Of a stretch of DNA of 64,000 bases, positions 10,904 through 19,089 are shown one piece after another; positions within the stretch are counted from its first letter, which is position 1; each line of letters starts with the position of its first letter. The DNA comes from an uncultured Clostridia bacterium (GTDB lineage: Bacteria; Bacillota; Clostridia; Oscillospirales; Ruminococcaceae). The notes beneath the pieces are model-generated. The model was not told the DNA's origin. It saw nothing but the letters and a program-made list of their open reading frames with translations, and ran no database searches. A program made the position numbers and the translations under genes. The stretch lies in NCBI GenBank assembly GCA_947624555.1, contig CANQKW010000005.1, positions 1-64,000 of the forward strand, read 5' to 3'.

Positions 10904-11548
10904 ATGGATATTTCAAGAATGGCGAATATTTCTGCGGTCAACCAGACGAATTTGACAAAATCGTCCGAACACCGCACGGAAATGAAAAGTACAACTCTCA
11001 CGGCTGAACATACCGACAGCTTTGTGAAAAGTCAGGCGGCTTTTACTCCTGCTTATACGAAAAGGTCTGCACAAAAGCAAAATTCGGACAATAATCTCAC
11101 GCAGAAGGAAAACGCAGGCGAAAAGGAGCTGGAAAGGATCTCCGAGGGAGGCAAAAAAGCTCCCGAAGAGCTGCTTACAAAAGGCGTAAGTCATATCATC
11201 AGAGCTATGTTTGTAAAACAAGGCGAGGTTCTGCTGGGAAATGTGCCGAGCGTCGGTGCGAAAATGTATGCGGAAGAATTGCTCTCTCAATTGAGAAATA
11301 TGTACGGAAACACGGCTGCCGAGGAAAATACCCCCGAATACTGGCAGCCCGATGAAACAGCAGCGAGGATATTGATGTTTTTCGACTGTGTAAATATTGA
11401 GGGTACGGATAAAATGAATATTCTGGAGCGTTCGTTTATAAGCGCATTCAATGACACCGAAAATCTTTTCGGCGGAAGAGGACGCTTGCCGCTGGAGAGC
11501 TACGAAACAAAGCAGCTTGTTATGGGGAGCTTTTTCAGCGGAGTTTAA
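10904..11548 (+). CDS. Hypothetical protein, possible DUF5610-like C-terminal region
   Basis: 214 residues with no signal peptide or membrane segment. The N-terminal about 90 residues are polar and low-complexity (many S, T, K, Q, N) and look disordered. The C-terminal half is more ordered: YWQPDETAARILMFF followed by FISAFNDTENLFGGRGRLPLES and ETKQLVMGSFF. This spacing reminds me of DUF5610, a domain often met in flagellated bacteria, but the match is from memory and tentative. It lies between metG and tatD, 76 nt after metG, with a weak ribosome binding site, so the start is uncertain. Function unknown. Confidence 0.65.
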   Translation: MDISRMANISAVNQTNLTKSSEHRTEMKSTTLTAEHTDSFVKSQAAFTPAYTKRSAQKQNSDNNLTQKENAGEKELERISEGGKKAPEELLTKGVSHIIRAMFVKQGEVLLGNVPSVGAKMYAEELLSQLRNMYGNTAAEENTPEYWQPDETAARILMFFDCVNIEGTDKMNILERSFISAFNDTENLFGGRGRLPLESYETKQLVMGSFFSGV

Positions 11549-11580
11549 GGCAAAAGAAAGGCAAAAAAACTAAACTTGAT

Positions 11581-12345
11581 ATGGGAATTTTTGATACACA
11601 CGCACATTATTTAAGGCGTGACTTCGGCGATGAGCTGGAAAGCGTTCTGGAAGAACTTCCGCATAAAAATGTCGAGCGTGTTCTGGCTATCGGCTGCGGA
11701 ATTGACGAATTTGAAGAAACCGCAGCTCTCATTAACAGATACGATTATATTTACGGGGCTTTCGGTATTCACCCCGAATATGCCGACGGACTTCCCGAAA
11801 ACCGAATGGAACTTCTGGAAACCGCCCTCAAAGAGAAAAAAGCGGTGGCTTTGGGCGAGATAGGTCTTGACTACCACTATAACGACCAAAACAAGGACGC
11901 ACAAAAAGCTGTTTTTACAGAGCAGCTTGAACTTGCAAAAAGGCTTGATTTGCCCGTTATAATCCACTCACGTGATGCCTGCGAGGACACAATGGCTCTG
12001 CTGAGAAAGTACAAGCCAAAAGGAGTTATGCATTGTTTTTCTTACAGTGCTGAAACGGCACAGGAGGTCATAAAGCTGGGAATGTACATCAGCTTTACGG
12101 GAGTGCTTACGTTCAAAAACGCAAAAAAGGCGGTTGCTGCCTGCGACGTCGTGCCTATCGACAGGCTGCTGCTCGAAACCGACTGCCCGTATATGTCGCC
12201 TGAGCCTCATCGAGGCGAACGCTGCGACAGCTCTATGATAAAGTTTACCGCTGCAAAAATGGGTGAGATAAAAGGTGTTTCTGCGCAAGAAATGATTGAA
12301 ATTGCCAACAAAAACGGCAAAAGACTGTTTTTTGGCGAAGAATAA
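11581..12345 (+). CDS. tatD: TatD-family metal-dependent hydrolase (DNase-like)
   Basis: A 254-residue TIM-barrel amidohydrolase-superfamily protein. Metal ligands are visible: the N-terminal HxH motif (FDTHAHYL), the Glu of ALGEIGLDYHY, His in VIIHSRDA, His in GVMHCFS and Asp in LLLETDCPY. TatD homologues are Mg-dependent 3'-5' exonucleases or DNases in DNA repair and quality control; the substrate here is inferred only. Neighbouring metG is a very common partner. The ATG at 11581 has only a weak upstream AAAGG. Confidence 0.93.
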   Translation: MGIFDTHAHYLRRDFGDELESVLEELPHKNVERVLAIGCGIDEFEETAALINRYDYIYGAFGIHPEYADGLPENRMELLETALKEKKAVALGEIGLDYHYNDQNKDAQKAVFTEQLELAKRLDLPVIIHSRDACEDTMALLRKYKPKGVMHCFSYSAETAQEVIKLGMYISFTGVLTFKNAKKAVAACDVVPIDRLLLETDCPYMSPEPHRGERCDSSMIKFTAAKMGEIKGVSAQEMIEIANKNGKRLFFGEE

Positions 12346-12348
12346 CGC

Positions 12349-12374
12349 TGTGCCGCACAAAGCCGTGCGGCACA
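12349..12374. repeat. Perfect 10-bp inverted repeat between tatD and the CBS protein gene
   Basis: TGTGCCGCAC and GTGCGGCACA form a perfect stem around a 6-nt loop, 4 nt after the tatD stop. There is no U-run on either side, so a processing or stability hairpin, or a weak terminator, is more likely than a strong terminator. Confidence 0.6.
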
Positions 12375-12407
12375 CATTTCAAAGTATAAAATCAATACGG
12401 AGGATTT

Positions 12408-13355
12408 ATGGATACTGACGGCAGTCGAAGTACGGATAATCAACAAAACGAACACAAAGCGGCAAGATTTTTTCTTGCGCCGCTTATTGGAATTGAAAAG
12501 GGACTTTCGGCAATGCTGAAGAGAGTGCTCGGAGCAAACTATGCCGATGTTACGGAGGACGAGGTGTTAGACCTCGTGGACGCACTGGCAAAGGACGAGG
12601 AAGAGGGCGGCATAGAAGAAGACTCGGCACAGATGATAAGCAATATCTTCGAGTTTGCGGGACTTACTGCCGCAGATGTTATGACGCACCGCACATCTAT
12701 TGTCGGCGTAAATATCAGCACAATTACTCTTGACGACCTTATTTATCTTGCGCTGGATATGGGATTTTCAAGAATACCCGTCTACGAGGAAAGCGTTGAT
12801 AAAATTATCGGGATAATCATTGTCAAGGACTTGCTTTGTCTTATCGGAAAGCCCGATTTAAGCGATTTTAATGTAAAAGAGTTTGTTCGTGATGTGAGCT
12901 TTATCCCTGAGGCTTGCTCCTGCTCTGATACGTTTAAAACTCTTACAAAAATGAAGTCGGGAATGGCTGTTGTCGTTGACGAATACGGCGGTACGGCAGG
13001 AATTGTCACGCTGGAGGATATTATCGAGGCTGTTATGGGCAATATCCAAGACGAATATGACGATGAAAAGGCTGAAATTACACGGATAGACGACGACAAC
13101 TATGAAGTTCTCGGAGATGCAGACCCCGATGACGTTTTCGCATTGTTTGATGTAACGCTGCCCGATGACCACGATTACGAAACTATTGCGGGATTTGTAA
13201 CGGATAAGCTGGGATATATCCCCGAAGGCACGGATATAATGCCGCCTGCCGTGGAATACGAGGGAGTTAAGCTCATTGTGACTTTGATTGAGGACAGAAA
13301 TATTCTTAAAATCCGTGCGACAAGACTGCCAAAGCAAGAAGAAGAGGAAGAATGA
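12408..13355 (+). CDS. CorC/HlyC-family CBS-domain protein (soluble form)
   Basis: 315 residues: an acidic helical N-terminus (about 1-60), a pair of CBS domains (about 75-195; DVMTHRTSIVGVNIST and FSRIPVYEESVDKIIGII), and a C-terminal CorC_HlyC transporter-associated domain (about 210-300, YEVLGDADPDDVFALFD). The DUF21 membrane domain of full-length HlyC/CorC transporters is missing, so this is the short cytosolic form, like CorC of enterobacteria, and probably modulates divalent cation transport or binds nucleotides. GGAGG precedes the ATG. Its stop overlaps the nth start (ATGA), so the genes are coupled. Old hemolysin labels for this family should not be taken literally. Confidence 0.88.
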   Translation: MDTDGSRSTDNQQNEHKAARFFLAPLIGIEKGLSAMLKRVLGANYADVTEDEVLDLVDALAKDEEEGGIEEDSAQMISNIFEFAGLTAADVMTHRTSIVGVNISTITLDDLIYLALDMGFSRIPVYEESVDKIIGIIIVKDLLCLIGKPDLSDFNVKEFVRDVSFIPEACSCSDTFKTLTKMKSGMAVVVDEYGGTAGIVTLEDIIEAVMGNIQDEYDDEKAEITRIDDDNYEVLGDADPDDVFALFDVTLPDDHDYETIAGFVTDKLGYIPEGTDIMPPAVEYEGVKLIVTLIEDRNILKIRATRLPKQEEEEE

Positions 13356-13984
13356 ACAGGAAAAAACTTGCCGCTGAGGTTATAAAGCGGCTCAAAGCGA
13401 AATATCCCGATGTGAAATGCGCACTGGTCTACGAAAAACCGCACGAGCTGCTGATAGCAACAAGACTGTCTGCGCAGTGCACGGATAAAAGAGTAAATAT
13501 GGTAACGCCTGCTCTTTTCGGGAGATTTCCCACAATAAAATCCTTCGCAGACGCAGAGGTTTCCGAGGTCGAAGAATACATAAAGTCCTGCGGTCTGTTT
13601 CACACAAAAGCAAAGGATATTGTCGAAATGTGCAGACAGCTCCGTGATATATACGACTGCGTTGTTCCGGACAGCGTTGAAGAGCTTGTAAAGCTGTCGG
13701 GGGTCGGCAGAAAAACCGCAAATCTTGTCGCAGGGGATTTGTACGGAAAGCCTGCGATCGTCTGCGACACGCACGTAATAAGACTTACAAACAGGATAGG
13801 TCTTGCCAAAGGGAAAGACGCAGTTCAGGTCGAAAAACAGCTCCGTGAGGTAGTTCCTGCCGATGAGGGACTGTATCTCTGCCACCGACTTGTTTGGCAC
13901 GGGAGAGAAATTTGCACGGCAAGAGCGCCGAAATGCGAGGAATGTTCGTTAAGAGATTTATGCTCTTCAAAGGACAAAAAATAA
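13352..13984 (+). CDS. nth: Endonuclease III (DNA glycosylase/AP lyase)
   Basis: Base-excision repair enzyme removing oxidised pyrimidines. The 210 residues carry the helix-hairpin-helix (LVKLSGVGRKTANLVAGD) with the catalytic Lys, the catalytic Asp shortly after (VCDTHVIRL), and a C-terminal 4Fe-4S cluster motif C-x6-C-x2-C-x5-C (CTARAPKCEECSLRDLC). Length is normal. It overlaps the upstream CBS gene by 4 bp and is followed at once by a terminator. Confidence 0.96.
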   Translation: MNRKKLAAEVIKRLKAKYPDVKCALVYEKPHELLIATRLSAQCTDKRVNMVTPALFGRFPTIKSFADAEVSEVEEYIKSCGLFHTKAKDIVEMCRQLRDIYDCVVPDSVEELVKLSGVGRKTANLVAGDLYGKPAIVCDTHVIRLTNRIGLAKGKDAVQVEKQLREVVPADEGLYLCHRLVWHGREICTARAPKCEECSLRDLCSSKDKK

Positions 13985-14036
13985 AAACTGTCTGTTTAAC
14001 AGAACCTTTCGAGCCGATAAACAGGCAGTTTTTTTG
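13984..14036 (+). terminator. Terminator after nth
   Basis: AAAACTGTCTGTTTA pairs with TAAACAGGCAGTTTT (one G-U) across a 19-nt loop, ending in a run of T. Because of the flanking A and T runs it may also stop the convergent GH26-like gene. Confidence 0.85.
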
Positions 14037-14046
14037 TGAATTTTCG

Positions 14047-15648
14047 TCAGTACACGCCGACAGCGTACGTTGAAAGGTCGGGCAGTTCGTCACGGGTGAT
14101 GAAAAGCGTACTGTTGTAGGAAGTATTCAGCGAGGAAAGCGAATTATACTCCGAAGAAAGCATACCGTTTTCCTTGATGATGTATTTTCCGCTTTCAACG
14201 GCACTCCAAAGCCACAGTGCATTATCGCGTTTCATAAAATCGGCGTTGGGCAAAACATCTCGCGAGGTCGCCGCAATAGGCTTTCTCGTCAGGAACGAGT
14301 CCGAAAGGACCGAAAATCTCCCTGCAAAGGAAGAATCGGAATTTTCAAATATGCTTTGTCCTATTATGTCGCAATAGTCTGCTCCGGGGTAATAGCTTGT
14401 ACTTCCGCCGTTCCATACCCATATAAGATTTGACAGTTTATGATAGCGGCAAAGTCTGTCGAAAATCAGCCTGTAAAGTTTCTGATAATCTTCAGCGTTG
14501 TTTCCCCACCAGTAAAGTCCCGAATCACCGCTCGGAACAGGCTCAAAAATAACCGGTATCTTTTCCTTGCTGAAAAGTTCAAGCACAAGAGCTATTTTAT
14601 CTATATCGTTCAGTAATGTTACCGTATACGGCGACAAAAAGTTGTTTTCGACCATTGTGATAAGCTCGTCCGATGTCATAAGAGCGACATCTTCGAGATT
14701 TGTCACATCAAGTGCCTCGTGAGTATCAAACGCACCCAAATCGACCGAACGCCTTGTATTCGGAGAGTACCAGTGCCACTTGTATGAAACTATGCCGTTG
14801 TTTTTGCCCCATTCAAGGGCAAGCTCTGTGTCCTTTTGGACCTTGTTCATACTCTCCTCGTCGTCAAGGACAGCCGCAGCAAGCTCGCTTGTGCGAATTG
14901 CCGGGTATCTGCCTGTTGCCTTGTAGACAGCCTCGATTTCCGCATTTGTGCCGAAGGAAACGTTCGCCGCAGTAAGAACTCCTGTTCCGTATATCTCTGT
15001 AAGATATTTCACAACGCCGACCGTTTCAAGGCTTGCAGAAGGATTTACCGCAGAAGTGCCTGTTTTATAGCAGAACGGGTCTACCGCATCAGAATTTTCC
15101 ACGAGAATATAGTCGATGTCGGCATCTCCCTTTTCGACTTCAAAATCCATAACGTTTGAGCCGCCCGACAGATAAACAGAGTCCACCGCATAATATTCAA
15201 AGCTGTTTTCGCTGTTTTCGGACGCAGGCGGAATGTAAAATTCGCCCTCTGCTCTCTTTTTGATATAAAGCTTTATTGCCGCACCGTTTTCAGACCTTGC
15301 GGCGATAATTATTCTGTAAAATTGCGTAGTATTTGCGTTTACAATATGGGTAAGCTTTCCCTTTTCTTTAAATCGAAGGTAGCTTTTTCCGTCAAAATCT
15401 CCGTCCACAAGCTCATAAGCGTCCTCGAAAACCCCACCCTCTGCATTAAGCTTTGACAGGAAATTCTGTTTAACAACGATATAATCGCTTGTGGTATAGG
15501 CGTCGGATTTTCCCGAACTTTCCGACGACTGCTCCTGTTCGGTGTCGTCAGATAGATCTCCGCTCACGGTATAATCGGGGATTTTTGAACAGCCCGAAAT
15601 GATTGCCGCTGCAAGCAGCATTGCCGTAAATTTTAAATAATTCTTCAT
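14047..15648 (-). CDS. GH26-like lipoprotein, probably catalytically inactive
   Basis: Surface lipoprotein with a signal peptide and lipobox (IISGC). An N-terminal beta-rich module (about residues 55-190 in ORF-track numbering) resembles carbohydrate-binding modules. The rest looks like a glycoside hydrolase family 26 (beta-mannanase) barrel: SYKWHWYSP, GLYWWGN, LIWVWNGGS and YYPGADYCDIIG all fit GH26 landmarks. However, where GH26 has the acid/base glutamate (FRPLHE.) this protein reads FEPVPSG, and where the nucleophile is expected (KPIALTE.) it reads KPIAATSRD. I infer a carbohydrate-binding pseudo-enzyme. The ATG at 15648 is used; the track's GTG is at 15660. Last gene of a long minus-strand run, next to the FtsA-like gene. 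Confidence 0.75.
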   Translation of the reverse strand: MKNYLKFTAMLLAAAIISGCSKIPDYTVSGDLSDDTEQEQSSESSGKSDAYTTSDYIVVKQNFLSKLNAEGGVFEDAYELVDGDFDGKSYLRFKEKGKLTHIVNANTTQFYRIIIAARSENGAAIKLYIKKRAEGEFYIPPASENSENSFEYYAVDSVYLSGGSNVMDFEVEKGDADIDYILVENSDAVDPFCYKTGTSAVNPSASLETVGVVKYLTEIYGTGVLTAANVSFGTNAEIEAVYKATGRYPAIRTSELAAAVLDDEESMNKVQKDTELALEWGKNNGIVSYKWHWYSPNTRRSVDLGAFDTHEALDVTNLEDVALMTSDELITMVENNFLSPYTVTLLNDIDKIALVLELFSKEKIPVIFEPVPSGDSGLYWWGNNAEDYQKLYRLIFDRLCRYHKLSNLIWVWNGGSTSYYPGADYCDIIGQSIFENSDSSFAGRFSVLSDSFLTRKPIAATSRDVLPNADFMKRDNALWLWSAVESGKYIIKENGMLSSEYNSLSSLNTSYNSTLFITRDELPDLSTYAVGVY

Positions 15649-15667
15649 ATATAAACTCACAAGAACG

Positions 15668-17764
15668 TTATTCTATAACAATAACATCACCATTATGTAT
15701 TACCTCGTCAAGACGGGCTATCTTGCCGTTTATCGTTATTACCCCTGCGTGAGCGAGCAGCTGTGTCGGGTCGTCCGAAAAAGCCGCCGCCACATCAAGG
15801 AAAATCGGCGGTTTCCCGTCACTTCTCGCAGGAAAACGTGTTTCAATCCCGTTTACCGTGACAATAGGCTCATTTTCATTTGTTTGGACAGGGTCTTGTC
15901 CGACCTCGTCGGCAGGCGATACGGATTTTGCGACCTCTGTGAAAGGCTTTGCATAATCTATAATATCTCCGCTGTTCAGCAGCTCAGAATTATCCGCTTT
16001 TTTGCCGTTAAGGAGAACATCGCCGTTTATACCGAGCGACGCCGTAAGCTTTCCGAGAGTTTCTTTCTCAACAAGGACTATTTCATCGCCCTCGTTTATG
16101 CGTCTGTCGCCGAAAACCACTTTTCCGTTTATCATAACGAAAACACCTGCACGGGTTTTCTTGCCGAAAGCGTTTACCGTAAACGACTTTATCTTCTGCA
16201 TCTCAAAATAATCCGAAATATGAGCCGACGCATTTTCTCCCTTTTTTGCAGGAACAATTACCGCCTCATCGCCCTTTGCAACAACGGTATTAAGCGACGC
16301 TGCCTCTCCGTTCAAAAGAATTTCCGAAGGCTTTGCAGGCTCGCCCCGAAGTGTGACAGGTTCTCCGTTTAACGTAAACGAGAGCGATTTTCCTGCGCCT
16401 GCAATAAGGTCTTCGGGCTTGATTTTCGCAAAATTAAGAAGTTCAAAAATCGTAAGCCGCCTTGTGTCAAGCGCACGGAGCTTTTTACCGTTGACAGTAA
16501 TTGTAGTAAAATCGTAGGAAACGCCCTCGCCGTAGCTCAAAGCAATTCCCAAAGGAGTGGCGTGCTCTGCGTCAAGGGGCATATCTTCGGGGGAGATTAT
16601 TCTTCTGAAAAGCTCTTTTCTTCCGATAATAACTCTTGATTTATCCATTTTAAGCTCGCCTGCAACACGCTCTGCAAGTCCTTCTATCTTACTGCCTCCG
16701 CCTACGAGAAATACCGCCTGCGGAGGAGTCGCATTTGCCGAAAGTATTTCCTGTGCCACAACCTTTGCAAGCTCTTCTATCGCAGGAGCGATTATTTCAA
16801 GCACACGGTTTTTGTTAATCAAATTCTCCCTCAAAAGAATATCTGTATAGACGATCTCGTCCTCGGAGCTTGTTTTCAGCATTTCTGCCGTGTTAAAATC
16901 CACCAGAAGTTCTTTCATTAACACTTCGGTTATTTCATCGCCTGCCGTTGTGGACATACCATAGGCAACGACACTTCCGTCACGTGAAACGGCGACATCG
17001 GAAGTGCCTGCGCCTATATCGCACAGTGCCAGATTGATAAGGCGAAGTTCAGAGGGAATTACCGCATTCATTGCCGCTATCGGTTCAAGGGTTATTCCCG
17101 AAATTTCAAGACCCGACTCGTCCACTGCCGAGCAAAGACTTTCCACAACATAAGCAGGCAAAAATGCCGCAATAATCTCTGTTGTAAGCCGCTCTCCCCT
17201 ATGACCCTCGGGTTTGGACACCTTAAATCCGTCAAGAGAAAGCGAAATAACGCTGTGACCCACGCAATAAAACGCCGAAGAGTCATTTTTCGAGGCAAAA
17301 TCCGCACACGTTCTGCGGACAGCGTCAAGCTCGGTTACCTTGAGAATTTCATCTGTAATCATTTTTTCCGTGGGAAGTTTGTATTCCCACGAGCAGCGAA
17401 CCGTTTTCAGCGCACGTCCGGCAGCAGCTATGCAGGCGGTTGAAAGCGAAATTCCTCTGCGCTGTTCAAGAGCTTTCTTGACCTTTTTAATGTCATCGGA
17501 AACAGCCTTGATATCCTCGATCTGACCGTCGCTCATACAACGTTTTTCGTGCGCTGCGGTTTCCATATCGAGAATTATACAGCCGTCAGGCGTTTTTTTC
17601 GCCAGCACGCCCACAACCGTGCGAGTGCCTATATCCAGCGCAAAAATTATATCGTTCTGCGGTGATTTTTTAGCGGCTGTTGATTTGGTTTCCTTCTTTT
17701 TGACAGCCTTTTTAACAGGCTTATCGCTTTTCTTCGGTCTTCCGACAGGTCGTTTCTTTTCCAT
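15668..17764 (-). CDS. FtsA/PilM-like actin-fold ATPase with basic N-terminus and repeated C-terminal modules
   Basis: About 698 residues. A lysine-rich N-terminal tail (RPVGRPKKS, AT-hook-like, then KKAVKKKETK) leads into an actin-type ATPase fold (about 45-390): phosphate-1 IIFALDIGTRTVVGVL, phosphate-2 LALCDIGAGTSDVAV and adenosine motif VFLVGGGSKIEGL, as in FtsA. The C-terminal about 300 residues contain several short modules built around VNGK or LNG (ITVNGKKL, FTLNGEPV, VMINGKVVF, VLLNGKKA, ITINGKIA) ending in GD.V.V.E. I take it as an FtsA-related protein found in Clostridia; whether it acts in division, envelope assembly or elsewhere is unknown. Start: ATG at 17764 with AAAGGG upstream is preferred to the GTG at 17773, which overlaps the TrkA gene. 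Confidence 0.8.
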   Translation of the reverse strand: MEKKRPVGRPKKSDKPVKKAVKKKETKSTAAKKSPQNDIIFALDIGTRTVVGVLAKKTPDGCIILDMETAAHEKRCMSDGQIEDIKAVSDDIKKVKKALEQRRGISLSTACIAAAGRALKTVRCSWEYKLPTEKMITDEILKVTELDAVRRTCADFASKNDSSAFYCVGHSVISLSLDGFKVSKPEGHRGERLTTEIIAAFLPAYVVESLCSAVDESGLEISGITLEPIAAMNAVIPSELRLINLALCDIGAGTSDVAVSRDGSVVAYGMSTTAGDEITEVLMKELLVDFNTAEMLKTSSEDEIVYTDILLRENLINKNRVLEIIAPAIEELAKVVAQEILSANATPPQAVFLVGGGSKIEGLAERVAGELKMDKSRVIIGRKELFRRIISPEDMPLDAEHATPLGIALSYGEGVSYDFTTITVNGKKLRALDTRRLTIFELLNFAKIKPEDLIAGAGKSLSFTLNGEPVTLRGEPAKPSEILLNGEAASLNTVVAKGDEAVIVPAKKGENASAHISDYFEMQKIKSFTVNAFGKKTRAGVFVMINGKVVFGDRRINEGDEIVLVEKETLGKLTASLGINGDVLLNGKKADNSELLNSGDIIDYAKPFTEVAKSVSPADEVGQDPVQTNENEPIVTVNGIETRFPARSDGKPPIFLDVAAAFSDDPTQLLAHAGVITINGKIARLDEVIHNGDVIVIE

Positions 17765-17769
17765 AATCA

Positions 17770-18438
17770 TCACCCTTTTATCTTCAGCGCTCGTCTGAGT
17801 TCTTTTTCCTTTGAATTCATCATAACAACCAGCACTTCATCTCTGCTTAAAAGCATTGTACCGCCTCTTGGAATAATCGTTCTTCCGTCACGGTTTATGC
17901 AGGCTATATTGCACTGGTCGGGAAGAGAAAGCTCTGCAATTGTTTTTCCCTCATAGACATATCCTTCGGGCAGGGTTATCTGTACAAGAGAGGCTTCATC
18001 GTTGTCTTCGTCAAGCGAAAGCAGCCTTTTCATTGAGCTGAAATCAACCTCGTTCTCCAAAAGCTGGATAATATTATCCGTAGCAGAAACGACAATATCG
18101 ACGCCCAACTGTTTCATAACCTCTGCATTTTTGGGATTGTTTACTTTTGCGATAGTTTTTCTTATGCCGAACGCACGCTTTGCCACCTGACAGCAAATAA
18201 GATTACATTCGTCAAGTCCCGTGACCGCAATAATGCAGTCCGCTTTATCCGCTCCGCAGGACGCAAGCGTTTCAACGGAAGTGCCGTCTCCGCAGGACAC
18301 CTCTGCGTCGAGAGTATTTGCACAGTAACGGCTTTGTTCTTTATCATGCTCAATTATCGTTACCTCATAATCATGCTCCAAAAGCGTTTTCGTGAGATAA
18401 AAACCGACCTTTCCGCCGCCAACGATTATTGCTTTCAT
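17770..18438 (-). CDS. TrkA/KtrA-type RCK potassium-uptake regulator (first copy)
   Basis: Cytosolic nucleotide-binding regulator of K+ channels or transporters. The 222 residues comprise an RCK-N Rossmann domain with the GGGKVG dinucleotide motif and acidic end of strand 2 (IIEHDKEQ), then an RCK-C domain (about residues 140-220, VYEGKTIAELSLPDQCNIACI). GAGGT precedes the ATG. It sits 11 nt downstream of a second, different TrkA gene, and the pair probably forms a hetero-oligomeric regulator. No TrkH/KtrB membrane partner is in the window. Confidence 0.9.
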   Translation of the reverse strand: MKAIIVGGGKVGFYLTKTLLEHDYEVTIIEHDKEQSRYCANTLDAEVSCGDGTSVETLASCGADKADCIIAVTGLDECNLICCQVAKRAFGIRKTIAKVNNPKNAEVMKQLGVDIVVSATDNIIQLLENEVDFSSMKRLLSLDEDNDEASLVQITLPEGYVYEGKTIAELSLPDQCNIACINRDGRTIIPRGGTMLLSRDEVLVVMMNSKEKELRRALKIKG

Positions 18439-18449
18439 AATAATTTACC

Positions 18450-19070
18450 TCAATTCTTTTTGGCAAAAACCAGTTTATCGCCCATTTCAAACGCAACAGG
18501 CTGATCACGGTACAGAATAAATCCCGTGCTTTCGCGTATTATCCCGAAAAGCGACTCGTCACTTTCAAGCTCAATATCGCTTGGCAGACAGCCGATATAA
18601 TTCTCCGGAAGTCCTATTACCGAAAATTTTATCTGTGCGTTTCCGAATTGCAGCTCCTTATCCTCAGACTCGCCTTCATCAAGAGCCTTACACGCTGCAC
18701 TTACGGTAAGTTTAGTGGGGCTGATTATATTCACATCGAGATTTTCAAACACGCTGCATTTCGCAACATTATCCACTCTCACGAAGATTTTCTGTACGTT
18801 GAACACACATTTTGCTATCTGTGCGGTCATTAAATTCATATCGTCGTTGTCCGTAACGGCAAAAAGCACATCGCAGGAACCTATTCCCGCACGCTTTAAA
18901 ACGTCCTGGTCGATAGCTATTCCTGTTGCGGTAAATCCGCTGAAATTCGCAGGCAGCGAGTCAAAACTGTCGGCGTTTCTGTCAATGACCGAAATATCGT
19001 TTCCCTTTCTGTCAAGCTCCGCCGCAAGCGTACTGCCCACCGTGCCGCAGCCTATGATCAGTATGTTCAT
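18450..19070 (-). CDS. TrkA/KtrA-type RCK potassium-uptake regulator (second copy)
   Basis: 206 residues with an RCK-N domain (GCGTVG motif; VIDRNADSF at the end of strand 2) and a shorter RCK-C domain (about 130-205). Clearly related to the neighbouring RCK protein but diverged well beyond a recent duplication. GAGGTG precedes the ATG. Located between mnmE and the first TrkA gene in the same orientation, with short gaps that suggest cotranscription. Confidence 0.9.
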   Translation of the reverse strand: MNILIIGCGTVGSTLAAELDRKGNDISVIDRNADSFDSLPANFSGFTATGIAIDQDVLKRAGIGSCDVLFAVTDNDDMNLMTAQIAKCVFNVQKIFVRVDNVAKCSVFENLDVNIISPTKLTVSAACKALDEGESEDKELQFGNAQIKFSVIGLPENYIGCLPSDIELESDESLFGIIRESTGFILYRDQPVAFEMGDKLVFAKKN

Positions 19071-19089
19071 AAAAACACCTCAAAGTATG

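Noticed and set aside
12349-12374. Hairpin after tatD called as a strong terminator
   Set aside because: A perfect stem but no U-tract on either strand; listed only as an inverted repeat.
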